Shown here piece by piece: positions 7,661-14,558 of a DNA stretch of 15,492 nt. The DNA is from JACZXC01 sp036447375 (lineage in GTDB: Bacteria > Myxococcota_A > UBA9160 > SMWR01), in the NCBI GenBank assembly GCA_036447375.1, contig JAZFUU010000260.1, positions 1 through 15,492 of the forward strand, read 5' to 3'. The notes below the pieces were generated by a model, which saw nothing but the letters and a program-made list of their open reading frames with translations, searched no databases and was not told the origin of the DNA. Made by a program: the position numbers and the translations under genes. The first letter of the stretch is position 1; each line of letters begins with the position of its first letter.

Positions 7661-8758
7661 CTAGTCCGCGACCTCGGCCATCGTCGCCATATCGGGCAGC
7701 GGGTAGTACTCCTTCCCCGCCTTGCTCGCCCTCCGGGCACGCATCATGAACTCCGGACCACCCGATCCCAGGATGTGCTCCAGGTTCTTCATCTGCCGGA
7801 AGAAGTTCCATGAGTCCGGGTTGAGGTCGACGGCGCGACGAAGAAACGACGCTGCCTCCCTGCTGCTGCCCTTCTCCTGCAGATAGCGACCCAGGTGGAA
7901 GCTGGCGTGCGCCTCGGCGATCGCCGCCGTGAACACCGGCGTGTGTGCGCGGGCTTCTTCTTCGCTGAACACATGCCCGGAGTCTGCGCCCAGGGCGACC
8001 CAATCGCGGATCGCGTCGAGATAGATCTGGCGTGTCTTGCGCATCTTTCGCAAGTTGAAGCCCATCGCCGCGCCGGCGTTCTCGGTCGGACGAACGATTC
8101 GGCCCGCTTCATCGATCCAGACGGCCTGCGGCACATTGGTCATGTTGTAGAGATCGGAAACGACGTGGTCCTGATCGAGCAGCGAGATGTAGGTCGTGCC
8201 GGCTTTTCGGATCGGTCCGCTGACGGCCGACAAGCCACGGCTGTCCATCGCAACCGCGATGATCATGAAGTCCTGGTCCTTCAGCTCGTCGTAGAGTGCC
8301 TGCCACACGGGCAAGTCGAGTCGGCAGCCTCACCAGGACGCCCAGGTGACTAGCAGCACCTTCTTTCCGCGATGATCCGACAGACGGTGGAGCTTTCCGT
8401 CGATGTCCGGCAGCTCGAAGTCCGGCGCTTCCAACGTGTCGAGCTGGCGGGCGCGGTCCTTGGCCGCCTCTCCGAGCATCCACGTCTCGCACTCCGAGTC
8501 GTGCAGCACGGGGCGCTGGAGCTCCTTCCACAAGCCGGACGCGCAGATCTCGTCGCCATCGAGGAAATCAGTCGCAGCACCAGCGAGCGGCACGCAGACC
8601 TCGCCCTTGCACAGTCCTTCCGGCTTCAGGTGCCAGCCGGTCAGATCGGCCAGCGCGGGTACGTCGAGCCAGAGCTCGTCGGTCGGACGATCGGCTGAGC
8701 GAGCGATCTGGATGCGCCTTCCGGCAGACAGGACCTGGATCGCGGAAGTCGATGACAT
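7661..8758 (-). CDS. ResA-like redoxin selenoprotein (in-frame TGA read as selenocysteine)
   Basis: One 365-residue protein if TGA at 8330-8332 is decoded as selenocysteine, U143. The frame is the same on both sides and the redoxin fold runs across it: PDFELPDIDGKLHRLS (112-127), KVLLVTWASW, then U143-G144-C145-R, LDLPVWQALYDEL, and the cis-proline segment VPQAVWIDEAGRI near 209-221. The U-x-C spacing differs from the usual C-x-x-C. Residues 1-105 are an unrecognised region with C50-K-G-E-V-C55, C72 and C90. Residues about 276-320 look TPR-like (FHLGRYLQEKG, AASFLRRAVDLNPDSW). A strong GGAGGAG ribosome site lies eight bases before ATG 8758. There is no evident signal peptide, so it is probably cytoplasmic. 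The role is inferred as a thiol redox or peroxide-type reaction. A ResA-like family with this active-site pattern may already be named in databases. A true stop or a TGC-to-TGA error is the alternative. Confidence 0.85.
8299..8332 (-). promoter_or_regulatory. Candidate bacterial SECIS element after the in-frame TGA
   Basis: On the minus strand the TGA (8332-8330) is followed by 14 nt and then a stem CUUGCC (8315-8310), a five-base apical loop CGUGU (8309-8305) and GGCAGG (8304-8299). The stem is six pairs with one G-U wobble. The apical loop begins 20 nt after the UGA and has a G in its first two positions, which fits the published general model of bacterial SECIS elements (G in the first two loop bases, loop about 16-37 nt from UGA). 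The element lies within coding sequence, as required for SelB-dependent insertion in bacteria. An alternative pairing, CUGCC with GGCAG, would close a larger loop nearer the UGA. Confidence 0.7.
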
Positions 8759-8771
8759 GGGGGACTCCTCC

Positions 8772-8784
8772 TGCCAGTATTCTA
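8772..8784 (-). promoter_or_regulatory. Possible -10 element for the selenoprotein gene
   Basis: Read on the minus strand, TAGAAT (8784-8779) matches the sigma-70 -10 consensus at five of six positions. Transcription would begin near 8772, giving a leader of about 14 nt that starts with the GGAGGAG ribosome site. No convincing -35 hexamer sits at 16-18 bp, and the upstream part would lie inside the divergent dioxygenase gene. The same bases read forward as TATTCT (8778-8783), a weak -10 for that gene. This is weak evidence. Confidence 0.28.
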
Positions 8785-8789
8785 CCCTG

Positions 8790-9629
8790 ATGACCGAGGG
8801 CTACGCCGCAATGCTGCTTGACAGTGCGAAGCGCCTGGCGCTGGAGCGCCCGCTGCAGAACTTCGCAGCGAACGGCTTCGCGCGGCTGGGGCGGGTCCTC
8901 AGTGCCGAGGGCGCGGCGCGGCTCGGGTCTCGCGCCGATGCGCTGATGCTCGGAACGCGGACGATTCAGGGCCTCTTCTTCCAGCACGACTCTCCGACGG
9001 GTCGCTACGAAGATCTGAAGTTCGGCCAGGGCTGGGTCGGACCCTCGCGTGCGTACCGCAAGCTCGAGAAGCTGGAGCGCGATCCGCTCTTCGGAGCCTG
9101 GATCGAGAACCCGCTCTTCGGTCGCATCGTACGCGCGCTGATCGGCGCGGACGTTGCGCTCTATCGCACGGTGCTTTGGAACAAGCGCGCCGAGGGCGGC
9201 ATGGACCTTCCGTGGCACCAGGACGACGGCCGCTTCTGGGGACTCGATCGCGCCCCGCTGCTGCAGATCTGGACCGCGCTCGATGACGCGCCGATCGAGG
9301 CCGGCTGCGTCGAAGTCATTCCGGGCAGTCACCACGCCGGACTTGCGACGCCGCAGGGTGGGACCATCCCAACCGCGGTCTACGCCGCGGCAGCCTCGGC
9401 GCTGCAACCCGCCCAGCCGCTCCGTCTGCCCGTACGCGCCGGCGAGGCGCTGCTCATCCACAACCACGTCTGGCACCGCTCCGGACGCAACCACACGAAG
9501 CAACCCAGGCGAGCACTCGGCATTTCCTATGTCAGCGCTGCGACGCGATGTACCCGCACGCGGCGGGCGCCCCGCAGGTTCCAGCGCGTCTTCGCCTCCG
9601 GCCTGAAATCCTCCGTGGAGTTGTCATAA
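8790..9629 (+). CDS. Phytanoyl-CoA dioxygenase (PhyH) family protein
   Basis: A 279-residue non-haem Fe(II)/2-oxoglutarate oxygenase of the PhyH family. The facial triad is visible: H143-Q-D145 in LPWHQDDGRFWGLD and the distal histidine H229 in HNHVWHRSGRN. The segment RRALGISYVS follows, with an arginine expected to bind 2-oxoglutarate. ALDDAPIEAGCVEVIPGSHH is the characteristic core. The substrate is unknown; family members hydroxylate acyl-CoAs, small metabolites or natural products. ATG 8790 has no clear ribosome site; ATG 8811 is in frame, has CGAGGG upstream (8795-8800) and would give 272 residues. The gene diverges from the selenoprotein gene with 31 bp between starts. It ends 19 bp before the stop of the convergent symporter. 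The arginine-rich last 25 residues (TRCTRTRRAPRRFQRVF) are unusual in charge. Confidence 0.87.
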   Translation: MTEGYAAMLLDSAKRLALERPLQNFAANGFARLGRVLSAEGAARLGSRADALMLGTRTIQGLFFQHDSPTGRYEDLKFGQGWVGPSRAYRKLEKLERDPLFGAWIENPLFGRIVRALIGADVALYRTVLWNKRAEGGMDLPWHQDDGRFWGLDRAPLLQIWTALDDAPIEAGCVEVIPGSHHAGLATPQGGTIPTAVYAAAASALQPAQPLRLPVRAGEALLIHNHVWHRSGRNHTKQPRRALGISYVSAATRCTRTRRAPRRFQRVFASGLKSSVELS

Positions 9630-9648
9630 TCGGGGGTCCGCGCTTACG

Positions 9649-11562
9649 TCAGGGCTTCGTGAAGGCGAGCCGCCACCACACGGGAACCACTCCGACGCCG
9701 ACGAGCAGGAGCGCGGCGATCCACAGCGGACGTCCGCCCGGCCAGCCGACGGGCTCGGGGCTGCCAGCCAGCCAGGTGGCGAGTCCGGCGAGCACGCAGA
9801 AGGTCGAGAGCGAGGCCAGAGCCGTCGCGAGGAGTCCCCGTCCCAGGCGGCGACGGTCGCGCTCGGGGTCGCGTCCCGCACTCTTCGCGACCGGACCCCA
9901 GAAGCCCGGCGGTTGCACCCGGTCGTAGAACCGCCGCAGCGAATCCATGGATTCGGGTCCGATCGCCAGCGACAACCCCACGCCCGCCGCGGTCGCCCCC
10001 AGGGCCATCGACAGCAGGCGGAGCGCCTCTTGATCCGGCGGCACCCACCACAAGAGCGCCGGCGCCAGCAGGACCGACATGCCGATGGCTCCGAGTTCGC
10101 CCCAGACATTCATTCGCCACCAGAACCAGCGCAGCAACAGGGGCACGCCCATGCCGGCGCCCAACAACAGGCTTGCGTGCCATGCGGCCTGAATCGAGGA
10201 GAGCTGCGTCATGATGGCAAGGGCGACCCCCAGGATCAGCAGATTCGAACTTCGCGCCACCCACACCAGCTCCCGCGCGCTAGGGGTTCGGCGGCGCCAT
10301 GCCTCGCAGAAGAAGCGCTTGTAGAGATCGTTCGTCCAGTAGGAGGCGCCCCAGTTCAAGTGGGTGTCGATGGTGGAGGCCAGGGCGGCGAGCATTGCGG
10401 TCAGCAGTAGCCCGCGTGCGCCGGTCGGCAGCAACTCCGCCATGCCGCGCACGAAGCTGACCTCCCGATCGGCGCTCAGAGCTCCGAGTGCGAGGCCGGG
10501 ATCCGGGGGGAAGAGAAGAAGCAGCCCGAGTCCGATGGGGATCCACAGCAGGCTTCGAAGCACGATCTGCAGCCCGGTAAAGACCAGTGCGGCGCGCTTC
10601 GCGTCGGCGTCGCTGCGGCAGGCCATCGAGCGCTGGGCCAGGTAGCCGGTGCCGTCGGCGTTCATCTGCACCAACCACTGCAGACCGAAGACCGAGAGTA
10701 CGAGGAAACCCGCATCCCTGGCCCGGCCGGGCGTGATGGCGAGGATTTCGTCGGGCGTGATACCGCCCGGCCCACCTCCCGCGAAGCGTTCGCGGATGCG
10801 CGCCGGAATCGCATCGAGGCCGCCGACCTCGGCGACGATAAAACCCGCGTAGACCGCCATTCCGCCCAGCATCAGCGCAAACTGAAGCAGGTCGGTCTGG
10901 ATCACTCCGCGCAATCCGCCGGTGGTCGAATACAGCAGCGTCACGCTGACGATGGCGAACAGTGAGAGCGCGTTGTTGGTCGATCGCGTCCAGACGTCCG
11001 AGCCGACGCCCAGCTCCCGTGCGAAGGGAATACCGACCCAGGTGACGAAAGACTCGGCGGATTCGAACAACGAGGACGGGAGCCATTGGTTCCAGAGCAG
11101 GAAGGGTTCCGCCACCTCTTTGGTCGCCCAGAGCACCATCGCCAACACGGTGCAGTTGAAAATCGTTCCGAAGTACACGGCCTTGATTCCGCGCAGCCAT
11201 GCGGCGGGCCTTGCGGAGTAGCGGAGCTCGGCCAGCTCTGCATCGGTCAGGACGCGCGCCCGGCGCCAGAGTGGGGCCAGGACGAAGCCCAGGAGAAGAA
11301 AAGCGATCGCATAGATCCACAGGCGCCACAGGGCGAAGAGGCCACCCGTCGCGATCAGGCCGGTCACCAGCAGGGGCGTGTCGGCGGCGAACTGGGTGGC
11401 CGCCATGCTGACACCGGCCTTCCATCCGCTGAGCGTGCGCCCGGCGAGGAAGTACTCTTCGAGGCTCTTGGAGGCCTGCTTGCGAGCGCGGAGACCCGCG
11501 CCAATGGCCAGTGCCGTGAAGCTCAGCAGAATCAGCACGTCCAGTGCCGAAAGACCCGACAT
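9649..11562 (-). CDS. Sodium:solute symporter family transporter
   Basis: A 637-residue polytopic membrane protein of the SSS (SLC5-like) family, importing a solute with sodium. The N-terminal helix (LDVLILLSFTALAIGAGLRA) is followed by the signature EEYFLAGRTLSGWKAGVSM with AATQFAADTPLLVTGL. The family signature region LLYSTTGGLRGVIQTDLLQF follows near the middle. About 13-14 hydrophobic segments can be picked out, including extra C-terminal helices (LGAIGMSVLLAPALLWW and the last LLVGVGVVPVWWRL). The substrate cannot be predicted. ATG at 11562 is chosen because the upstream extension (80 codons) lacks hydrophobic character and lies over the pyr promoter region. No good ribosome site is visible. 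It is divergent from the pyr operon and convergent with the PhyH gene. Confidence 0.9.
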   Translation of the reverse strand: MSGLSALDVLILLSFTALAIGAGLRARKQASKSLEEYFLAGRTLSGWKAGVSMAATQFAADTPLLVTGLIATGGLFALWRLWIYAIAFLLLGFVLAPLWRRARVLTDAELAELRYSARPAAWLRGIKAVYFGTIFNCTVLAMVLWATKEVAEPFLLWNQWLPSSLFESAESFVTWVGIPFARELGVGSDVWTRSTNNALSLFAIVSVTLLYSTTGGLRGVIQTDLLQFALMLGGMAVYAGFIVAEVGGLDAIPARIRERFAGGGPGGITPDEILAITPGRARDAGFLVLSVFGLQWLVQMNADGTGYLAQRSMACRSDADAKRAALVFTGLQIVLRSLLWIPIGLGLLLLFPPDPGLALGALSADREVSFVRGMAELLPTGARGLLLTAMLAALASTIDTHLNWGASYWTNDLYKRFFCEAWRRRTPSARELVWVARSSNLLILGVALAIMTQLSSIQAAWHASLLLGAGMGVPLLLRWFWWRMNVWGELGAIGMSVLLAPALLWWVPPDQEALRLLSMALGATAAGVGLSLAIGPESMDSLRRFYDRVQPPGFWGPVAKSAGRDPERDRRRLGRGLLATALASLSTFCVLAGLATWLAGSPEPVGWPGGRPLWIAALLLVGVGVVPVWWRLAFTKP

Positions 11563-11575
11563 CGGCGCTAGCTTA

Positions 11576-11589
11576 CGGGCCGCGGCCCG
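11576..11589. repeat. 14-bp perfect palindrome in the symporter/pyr divergent region
   Basis: CGGGCCGCGGCCCG reads the same on both strands. It lies 13 bp upstream of the symporter start codon and about 35 bp upstream of the candidate pyr -35 element. It could be an operator for a dimeric regulator or a transcript hairpin for the symporter leader. It is made only of G and C in GC-rich DNA, so chance is a real possibility. Confidence 0.4.
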
Positions 11590-11623
11590 GGCTGGCTCAA
11601 AACGGTGTTTCGGGAGAGCGGGA

Positions 11624-11652
11624 TTGGATGTGAGCCGGGCTCGCGGTATGCT
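11624..11652 (+). promoter_or_regulatory. Candidate sigma-70 promoter of the pyr operon
   Basis: TTGGAT (11624-11629) and TATGCT (11647-11652) are separated by exactly 17 bp. They match the -35 and -10 consensus at three and four of six positions. Initiation would fall near 11659, giving a leader of about 52 nt before the pyrR start. The placement fits because the PyrR-type hairpin at 11671-11703 would fill most of that leader, and because an in-frame ATG at 11648 falls inside the -10 and so would not be transcribed. Confidence 0.45.
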
Positions 11653-11670
11653 CCAGCTGGCCTTCACAGC

Positions 11671-11703
11671 CCTTTTAATTCCGTCCGGTGAGTCGGAGAA
11701 AGG
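11671..11703 (+). promoter_or_regulatory. PyrR-binding-loop-like hairpin covering the pyrR ribosome binding site
   Basis: The leader folds as CCUUU (11671-11675) paired with AAAGG (11699-11703), an internal loop UAAUU/AG, then an upper stem CCGUC/GUCGG (11681-11685, 11692-11696) with one U-U mismatch and a six-base loop CGGUGA (11686-11691). The apex GUCCGGUGAG matches the conserved core of PyrR binding loops, RUCCNGNGAG. The 3' arm holds GGAGAAAGG, the ribosome site for TTG 11711. Only seven bases lie between hairpin and start codon, so no separate terminator hairpin fits. This favours translational repression by PyrR with UMP, as described in mycobacteria. Confidence 0.68.
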
Positions 11704-11710
11704 CGCGATC

Positions 11711-12337
11711 TTGAGCCTCGACAAAGTCCAGGAAATGGGTCCGGAGGACCCTCGCGGCGCGAGGACGATCCTCGACGGAGCCGGTATCCGCCGGACCCTC
11801 ATGCGGATCGCCCACGAGATTCTCGAGCGTTCCGAGGATCCCGATCGGATCTACCTCGTGGCGATCCCCAACGGCGGCGTTCCCCTGGCGAGGCTGATCG
11901 CCGAAAACCTCGAACAGATCGCTGATCTCAAAGTTGCTGTGGGCATTCTCGACACCACGCTCTACCGGGACGATCTCACCAGCACCAGCGAGCGCCCCAT
12001 GCTTCGCCGCACCGAGATGCCCTCGGCCGTCGACGATCGGGTCGTCATCCTGGTCGACGACGTGGTGAAGACGGGGCGAACGATCCGCGCCGCCATGGAC
12101 GCTCTGATGGACTTCGGTCGGCCGCGGGCGGTGCAGGTGGTGGGTCTGGTCGATCGGGGGCACCGGGAGCTGCCGATCAAGTTGGACTACGTGGGGAAGA
12201 ACGTTCCGACGAGCCCCGGCGAGAACGTCCGTCTGCTCGGGGGTTCGGGCGACCTGCACGGTCGGCTCGCGGTCGTGATCGAGCCACGAGCACCGGATCG
12301 CGCGATGGATGCCATGGGCGGGGAGGAGAGCGCATGA
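11711..12337 (+). CDS. pyrR: PyrR: pyrimidine operon regulator / uracil phosphoribosyltransferase
   Basis: A 208-residue phosphoribosyltransferase-fold protein. In this family it binds pyr mRNA in response to UMP and has uracil phosphoribosyltransferase activity. Visible features are ARTILDGAGIRRTLMRIAHE near the N-terminus, IPNGGVPLARLIAENL, the PRPP-binding loop VILVDDVVKTGRTIRAAMDA (D116, D117), and VDRGHRELPIKLDYVGKNVP. I chose TTG 11711 because GGAGAAAGG precedes it at a suitable distance and it begins just before the conserved region; ATG 11734 and ATG 11648 are alternatives, the latter falling in the likely -10. It is slightly longer than the usual 180 residues at both ends. It overlaps pyrB by four bases (ATGA). 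Regulation is probably through the leader hairpin over its own ribosome site. Confidence 0.95.
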   Translation: MSLDKVQEMGPEDPRGARTILDGAGIRRTLMRIAHEILERSEDPDRIYLVAIPNGGVPLARLIAENLEQIADLKVAVGILDTTLYRDDLTSTSERPMLRRTEMPSAVDDRVVILVDDVVKTGRTIRAAMDALMDFGRPRAVQVVGLVDRGHRELPIKLDYVGKNVPTSPGENVRLLGGSGDLHGRLAVVIEPRAPDRAMDAMGGEESA

Positions 12338-13266
12338 TCGGGCGAGACCTGCTCGGAATCGAAAATCTGGATCGGGCGGATATCGAACGCATTCTCGAGA
12401 CTGCCGGGCACATGGGTGAGATCGGCGAACGAGAGGTCAAAAAGGTGCCGACTCTACGGGGTCGCACCCTGGTCAACCTGTTCTTCGAGTCATCGACCCG
12501 CACCCAGACGAGCTTCGAGATCGCCGGGAAGCGGCTCTCGGCCGACGTCGTGAACTTTTCAGCCCGGAGCTCGAGTCTGTCGAAATCCGAGAGCATCTTG
12601 GACACGGCGCGCACCCTCGACGCCATGGATCCCGACGTCGTGGTGGTTCGTCACGGTGTTGCCGGAGTGCCCAGTCAGATCGCGGACGTGCTCAAGGCGC
12701 CCGTGATCAATGCGGGAGATGGCGCGCACGAGCATCCGACCCAGGCGCTTCTCGATCTGTTCACCGTGCGCCGTGAGAAGGGACGCATCGACGGCCTCAC
12801 AGTGGCGATCGTCGGAGATATTCTGCACTCACGAGTTGCACGGTCGAATATCTACGGGTTCCTCAAGATGGGAGCGGAGGTGCGCGTGGCTGCGCCGCCG
12901 CCGATGATCCCTCGGGCGATCGAGACCCTCGGAGTCAAGGCGTTCACGTCGCTGCGTGAAGCTCTCGACGGGGCCGACGTCGTGATGGCTCTGCGAATCC
13001 AGAACGAGCGGCTCGCGGGCTCCTACTTTCCGAGCGCCCGCGAATACGCCTCGACTTTCGGCATCGACCGAAGCAGCCTGCGCTATGCGAAGGACGACGT
13101 GATTGTCATGCACCCCGGCCCCGTGAACCGCGGAGTCGAACTCTCCCACGATCTGGCGGATCATCGCCCCAGCGTCATTCTCGACCAGGTGCGCAACGGC
13201 GTCTCGATTCGGATGGCGGTGCTCTACCTCATCGCGGGCCGCCGCGGCCCGGGGAGTGCGAATTGA
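12334..13266 (+). CDS. pyrB: Aspartate carbamoyltransferase catalytic subunit
   Basis: A 310-residue enzyme joining carbamoyl phosphate and aspartate, the committed step of pyrimidine synthesis. The carbamoyl phosphate loop is S54-T-R-T57 in FFESSTRTQTSFEIAGKRL. The neighbouring-subunit loop contains K84 in SSSLSKSESILD. H134-P-T-Q137 (EHPTQALLDLF) lies in the domain hinge, MALRIQNERL is the aspartate-side helix, and VMHPGPVNRGVEL closes the site. Its length is normal for a catalytic chain. No pyrI regulatory chain follows; pyrC does, as in the PyrR-containing operons of Bacillus or Thermus type, where dihydroorotase can associate with the enzyme. ATG 12334 overlaps the pyrR stop, and the gene ends in a TTGA overlap with pyrC. 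Confidence 0.98.
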   Translation: MIGRDLLGIENLDRADIERILETAGHMGEIGEREVKKVPTLRGRTLVNLFFESSTRTQTSFEIAGKRLSADVVNFSARSSSLSKSESILDTARTLDAMDPDVVVVRHGVAGVPSQIADVLKAPVINAGDGAHEHPTQALLDLFTVRREKGRIDGLTVAIVGDILHSRVARSNIYGFLKMGAEVRVAAPPPMIPRAIETLGVKAFTSLREALDGADVVMALRIQNERLAGSYFPSAREYASTFGIDRSSLRYAKDDVIVMHPGPVNRGVELSHDLADHRPSVILDQVRNGVSIRMAVLYLIAGRRGPGSAN

Positions 13267-14558
13267 GCCGTATCCTGATCCGAGGCGGACGCATCCTGGA
13301 TCCGCCGGCCCATCGCGATGAGCGCGCCGACCTTCTGATCGAAGGTGGGGTGATCGCGGAGATCGCGGAAAATCTCGAGGTTCCGGGATCCGAGGTCATC
13401 GATGCCGCCGGCGCCTGGGTCAGTCCAGGATTCATCGACCTGCACAGCCATCTCCGGGAGCCGGGTCAGGAGTACAAGGAGGACATCGCCTCGGGGGGTC
13501 GGTCGGCGGTGGCGGGCGGGTTCACGGCCGTTGCTTGCATGGCGAACACCCACCCGGCGAACGACGACCCGGCCATGACCGACTTCATCCTGGATCGGGC
13601 GCTCCGGGATTCACCCGCGAGGGTCTATCCGATCGCGGCTGCGACGATGGGCCTCGAAGGCGAGGTGATGACGGAGATGGTGGCGCTGGTGGCCGCTGGC
13701 GCCGTGGCGTTCAGCGACGACGGCAAGACGATCATGGACAGCGGGGTGATGCGACGCGTGCTCGAGTACTCGCGGCTTGTCGGGGTTCCGGTGATCGTTC
13801 ACTGCGAGGATCGCACGCTGGTCGCAGACGGCGTCGTCAACGAGGGGCCGGTTTCCACCCGGCTCGGGCTTCCAGGGAACCCGGCGGTGGCCGAAATTAT
13901 TCACATCGATCGCGATCTGGCTCTCGCCGGCATGACCGGTGCCGAGCTCCACGTGGCCCACGTTTCCACCGCCGGCGGGGTGGAGTCGATTCGGCGCGCC
14001 CGGGAGCGTGGCATCCAGGTGACGGCCGAAGTGACACCCCATCATCTCACTCTCACCGACGAGGCGGTGCTCGGCTTCAACACACACATGAAGGTCGCCC
14101 CCCCGCTGCGCAGCCGCGAGGATGTCCGCGCCTGCCGCGAGGGGTTGGCCGACGGCCCCATCGATGCCATCGCCACCGACCACGCACCCCATGCGATGCA
14201 CGAGAAGGAGCTCGAGTTCACACTGGCCCCGCCGGGAATGATCGGATTCGAGACGGCGGCTGCCGTGGTCCTCGACCTGGTCCGGGACGGGGAACTCACA
14301 CCGTTGGAACTGATGCGTCGGATGTCGACCAATCCCGCTCGGATCCTACGACGTCCCGGCGGGTCCCTCGCGATCGGGTCTCCCGCCGACGTGGTGGTGC
14401 TGGATCCGGAACGCCGCTGGACCTACGATCCGGTCAAGGGATATTCCAAGAGCCGCAATTCACCCTGGTCGGGCGAGACGCTTACGGGTCGCGTCGTGGC
14501 GACCCTGGTCGAAGGTCGTCTCGTATATCACGTGGATCGAGGCGTCCTGCAGCCGTGA
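13263..14558 (+). CDS. pyrC: Dihydroorotase
   Basis: A 431-residue amidohydrolase closing carbamoyl aspartate to dihydroorotate, the third step of the pathway. The metal-binding H61-x-H63 is in FIDLHSHLREPGQEYKED. Further ligand motifs are VPVIVHCED, ELHVAHVSTAGG and VTAEVTPHHLTLTDEAVL, and the catalytic aspartate is in IATDHAPHAMHEKELEF. Because these residues are all present, it is an active enzyme rather than the inactive PyrC-like partner found with some aspartate carbamoyltransferases. The start is TTG 13263 in a TTGA overlap with pyrB; GGGGAG at 13251-13256 gives a ribosome site six bases upstream and no ATG is better placed. It overlaps carA by GTGA. Confidence 0.97.
   Translation: MSRILIRGGRILDPPAHRDERADLLIEGGVIAEIAENLEVPGSEVIDAAGAWVSPGFIDLHSHLREPGQEYKEDIASGGRSAVAGGFTAVACMANTHPANDDPAMTDFILDRALRDSPARVYPIAAATMGLEGEVMTEMVALVAAGAVAFSDDGKTIMDSGVMRRVLEYSRLVGVPVIVHCEDRTLVADGVVNEGPVSTRLGLPGNPAVAEIIHIDRDLALAGMTGAELHVAHVSTAGGVESIRRARERGIQVTAEVTPHHLTLTDEAVLGFNTHMKVAPPLRSREDVRACREGLADGPIDAIATDHAPHAMHEKELEFTLAPPGMIGFETAAAVVLDLVRDGELTPLELMRRMSTNPARILRRPGGSLAIGSPADVVVLDPERRWTYDPVKGYSKSRNSPWSGETLTGRVVATLVEGRLVYHVDRGVLQP

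Noticed and set aside
7661..8314. A separate 217-residue gene starting at TTG 8314, downstream of a truncated 142-residue gene ending at 8330
   Set aside because: The frame is continuous across the TGA, the redoxin fold would be cut in its active site, and no ribosome site precedes TTG 8314; the selenocysteine reading explains both halves.
9630..9648. Terminator between the convergent PhyH and symporter genes
   Set aside because: The 19-bp gap has no stem-loop that I can draw; any terminator would have to lie inside the coding regions.
11378..11710. PyrR frame extended upstream to 11378
   Set aside because: The upstream part is antisense to the symporter; conserved PyrR residues begin only after 11711, where a ribosome site exists.
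11704..11734. Classical PyrR attenuator with terminator hairpin and T tract
   Set aside because: Only seven bases separate the binding hairpin from the start codon and no T tract follows, so transcription attenuation does not fit.
11563..11802. 80-codon N-terminal extension of the symporter
   Set aside because: It would run through the pyr promoter, leader and the start of pyrR on the other strand and has no membrane or family features.
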